The position numbers and the translations under genes are program-made. DNA of 8,084 bases from Actinomycetota bacterium. GTDB taxonomy: Bacteria; Actinomycetota; Actinomycetes; S36-B12. The notes under the pieces are model-generated. The model had not been told where the DNA came from, did no database searches, and saw only the letters and a program-made list of their open reading frames with translations. The stretch is from the NCBI GenBank assembly GCA_003456155.1, contig DMPC01000118.1:21723-29806 (forward strand). Reading direction: 5' to 3'. Positions 6,563 to 8,084 of this stretch are shown in pieces (positions within the stretch are counted from its first letter, which is position 1; each line of letters starts with the position of its first letter).

Positions 6563-8084
6563 CCACGACCAGCCCTGTGGAGAAGGCTGGCGGCGCGACG
6601 GCGACCTACGTCGATCAGCGTGTTGGCAGCAACAAGTTCCTCTCGAAGAACCTCGGGAAGGTCTTCCCCGACCACTGGTCCTTCATGCTGGGAGAGATCG
6701 CCCTCTACAGCTTCATCGTCGTCATGCTGACCGGGGTGTTCCTCACCCTGTGGTTCAAGCCTTCGATGGCCGAGGTCATCTACGACGGCTCCTACGTTCC
6801 CCTCAAGGGCCTGCACATGTCGCAGGCGTACGAGTCGACCCTGCACATCTCCTTCGACGTGCGCGGCGGACTGCTCCTGCGCCAGATGCACCACTGGGCG
6901 GCCCTGATCTTCATCGCCGCCATGGCGGTCCACATGTTCCGGGTGTTCTTCACCGGCGCCTTCCGCAAGCCTCGCGAGTTCAACTGGCTCATCGGCGTGG
7001 GTCTGACCACGTTCGGCCTGCTGGCAGGCTTCTCCGGTTATTCCCTGCCCGATGACCTGCTCTCCGGCACCGGTCTGCAGATCGCCCGGGGCATCGTCCA
7101 AGCGGTACCCATCGTCGGCACCTGGGCGGCCTTCCTGCTCTTCGATGGAGAGTTCCCCGGGACGGAGTTCATCTCCCGCCTCTACGGCATCCACATCCTC
7201 CTGATACCCGGCTTGATTCTGGCCCTCGTGACGATCCACCTCATGCTGGTCTGGACCCAGAAGCACACCCAGTTTCCCGGCCCGGGCCGCACGAACAACA
7301 ACGTCGTCGGCTACCCGCTCCTGCCCGTCTACATGGCGAAGGCCGGCGGCTTCTTCTTCATCGTCTTCGGCATCATCGCCCTGGTCGGTGGGCTGGTCAC
7401 GATCAACCCGATCTGGATCTTCGGCCCCTTCATGCCTGATCAGGTCTCGGCAGGCTCACAGCCCGACTGGTACATCGGCTTCCTCGATGGCGCCCTGCGT
7501 GTCATGCCCAACTGGGAGTCGGTGATCTTCGGCTGGACCATCTCGTGGAACGTCTTCATCCCCGCCCTGGTCATCCCCGGCATCATCTTCACCGTTCTCG
7601 GCCTCTATCCCTTCATCGAGGCCTGGGTGACCGGGGACAAGCGCGAGCACAACCTGCTCGACCGTCCGCGCAACGCCCCCACCCGGACGGCCTTCGGGAT
7701 GATGGCCATCTCGTTCTACGTGCTGCTGTGGATCGGCGGGGCCAACGACATCATCGCCGTGGCCTTCGACCTGTCGATCAACTCGATCATCTGGTTCCTG
7801 CGGTTCGCACTGATCATCGTGCCGCCCATCGTGTTCGTCATCACTCGACGGACCTGCCTGGGCCTGCAGCGCAGGGATCGGGAGAAGCTCCTCCACGGCT
7901 ACGAGTCCGGCCGCGTGCTCCGTCTCCCCCACGGAGAGTTCATCGAGGTGCACCAGCCCCTTAATGAGAAGGAGCTGGCGGTCATCACCGCCAAGCACGA
8001 CTACACCCCGCTGCCCGCCCCCGAGAAGGCGGACGCGGACGGCGTCCGGAACAAGCACTACCGCTCCCAGATGCTGCGTCATCG
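6559..8084 (+). CDS. qcrB: Cytochrome b subunit of the bcc complex, cut by the window edge
   Basis: Membrane core of the menaquinol-cytochrome c reductase: it holds the two b hemes and the quinol oxidation and quinone reduction sites. The frame is open from ATG 6559 to the end of the window, giving 508 residues without a stop; the family usually runs about 530-560, so the C-terminal tail is missing. Heme ligands are H111 (in RQMHHWAA) with H125, 14 apart, and H212 (in YGIHILL) with H227, 15 apart, the uneven spacing also found in cytochrome b6 and other actinobacterial proteins. The Qo motif is PDWY at 302-305 in place of PEWY. About eight membrane helices are predicted, the last ending near residue 429, followed by a long hydrophilic cytoplasmic tail typical of actinomycetes. 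QcrB is the known target of telacebec-type inhibitors in mycobacteria. The start overlaps the qcrA stop as ATGA. Confidence 0.96.
   Translation, partial: MTTTSPVEKAGGATATYVDQRVGSNKFLSKNLGKVFPDHWSFMLGEIALYSFIVVMLTGVFLTLWFKPSMAEVIYDGSYVPLKGLHMSQAYESTLHISFDVRGGLLLRQMHHWAALIFIAAMAVHMFRVFFTGAFRKPREFNWLIGVGLTTFGLLAGFSGYSLPDDLLSGTGLQIARGIVQAVPIVGTWAAFLLFDGEFPGTEFISRLYGIHILLIPGLILALVTIHLMLVWTQKHTQFPGPGRTNNNVVGYPLLPVYMAKAGGFFFIVFGIIALVGGLVTINPIWIFGPFMPDQVSAGSQPDWYIGFLDGALRVMPNWESVIFGWTISWNVFIPALVIPGIIFTVLGLYPFIEAWVTGDKREHNLLDRPRNAPTRTAFGMMAISFYVLLWIGGANDIIAVAFDLSINSIIWFLRFALIIVPPIVFVITRRTCLGLQRRDREKLLHGYESGRVLRLPHGEFIEVHQPLNEKELAVITAKHDYTPLPAPEKADADGVRNKHYRSQMLRH

Noticed and set aside
6499..8082. Large minus-strand frames opposite qcrB (6499-7266 and 7456-8082)
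   Set aside because: They mirror the qcrB membrane-protein codons and have skewed Glu/Gly/His/Asp-rich composition; qcrB is certain from its heme ligands and PDWY motif.
1..8084. Mobile elements, CRISPR arrays, tRNA or rRNA genes, or a new defence or biosynthetic system
   Set aside because: No repeats in array form, no transposase or integrase motifs, no RNA gene signatures; every segment is covered by a housekeeping gene or a gap of about 100 bases or less.

Overview
This window is a GC-rich stretch from an actinomycete (Actinomycetota). Coding frames end almost entirely in G or C, several starts are GTG, and the gene order matches the conserved block around the cytochrome bcc-aa3 genes. 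In Mycobacterium tuberculosis the corresponding order is Rv2191, trpD, ctaE, qcrC, qcrA, qcrB. Genus cannot be fixed from the sequence alone; something outside the mycobacteria is likely, because a receiver-like gene sits between trpD and ctaE and the CtaE and QcrC sequences differ clearly from the mycobacterial ones.

Left part (1-2189): a small zinc-ribbon protein on the minus strand is divergent from a 612-residue plus-strand protein. The larger protein fuses a DnaQ-type DEDDh 3'-5' exonuclease to the N-terminal half of UvrC (GIY-YIG nuclease, four-cysteine cluster, UVR-like helix pair). It is probably a DNA-repair nuclease.

Middle (2197-3858): a two-gene minus-strand unit encodes an atypical, output-less response-regulator receiver followed three bases later by trpD (anthranilate phosphoribosyltransferase, tryptophan synthesis). 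trpD converges tail to tail with the nuclease gene.

Right part (3959-8084): ctaE, qcrC, qcrA and qcrB run on the plus strand. qcrC/qcrA and qcrA/qcrB overlap by ATGA. They encode cytochrome c oxidase subunit III and the three redox subunits of the menaquinol-cytochrome c reductase: di-heme cytochrome cc, a three-helix Rieske protein and cytochrome b. These form the actinobacterial bcc-aa3 supercomplex, in which membrane-bound QcrC carries electrons straight to the oxidase. qcrB runs off the right edge of the window.

All of the window is explained by housekeeping genes and short intergenic gaps, the longest about 100 bases. I see no mobile element, CRISPR array, tRNA, rRNA or clearly new multi-gene system. 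The most interesting items are the degenerate receiver facing the respiratory operon, the exonuclease-UvrC fusion with a probable iron-sulfur site, and the mixed Sec/Tat architecture of the Rieske protein.
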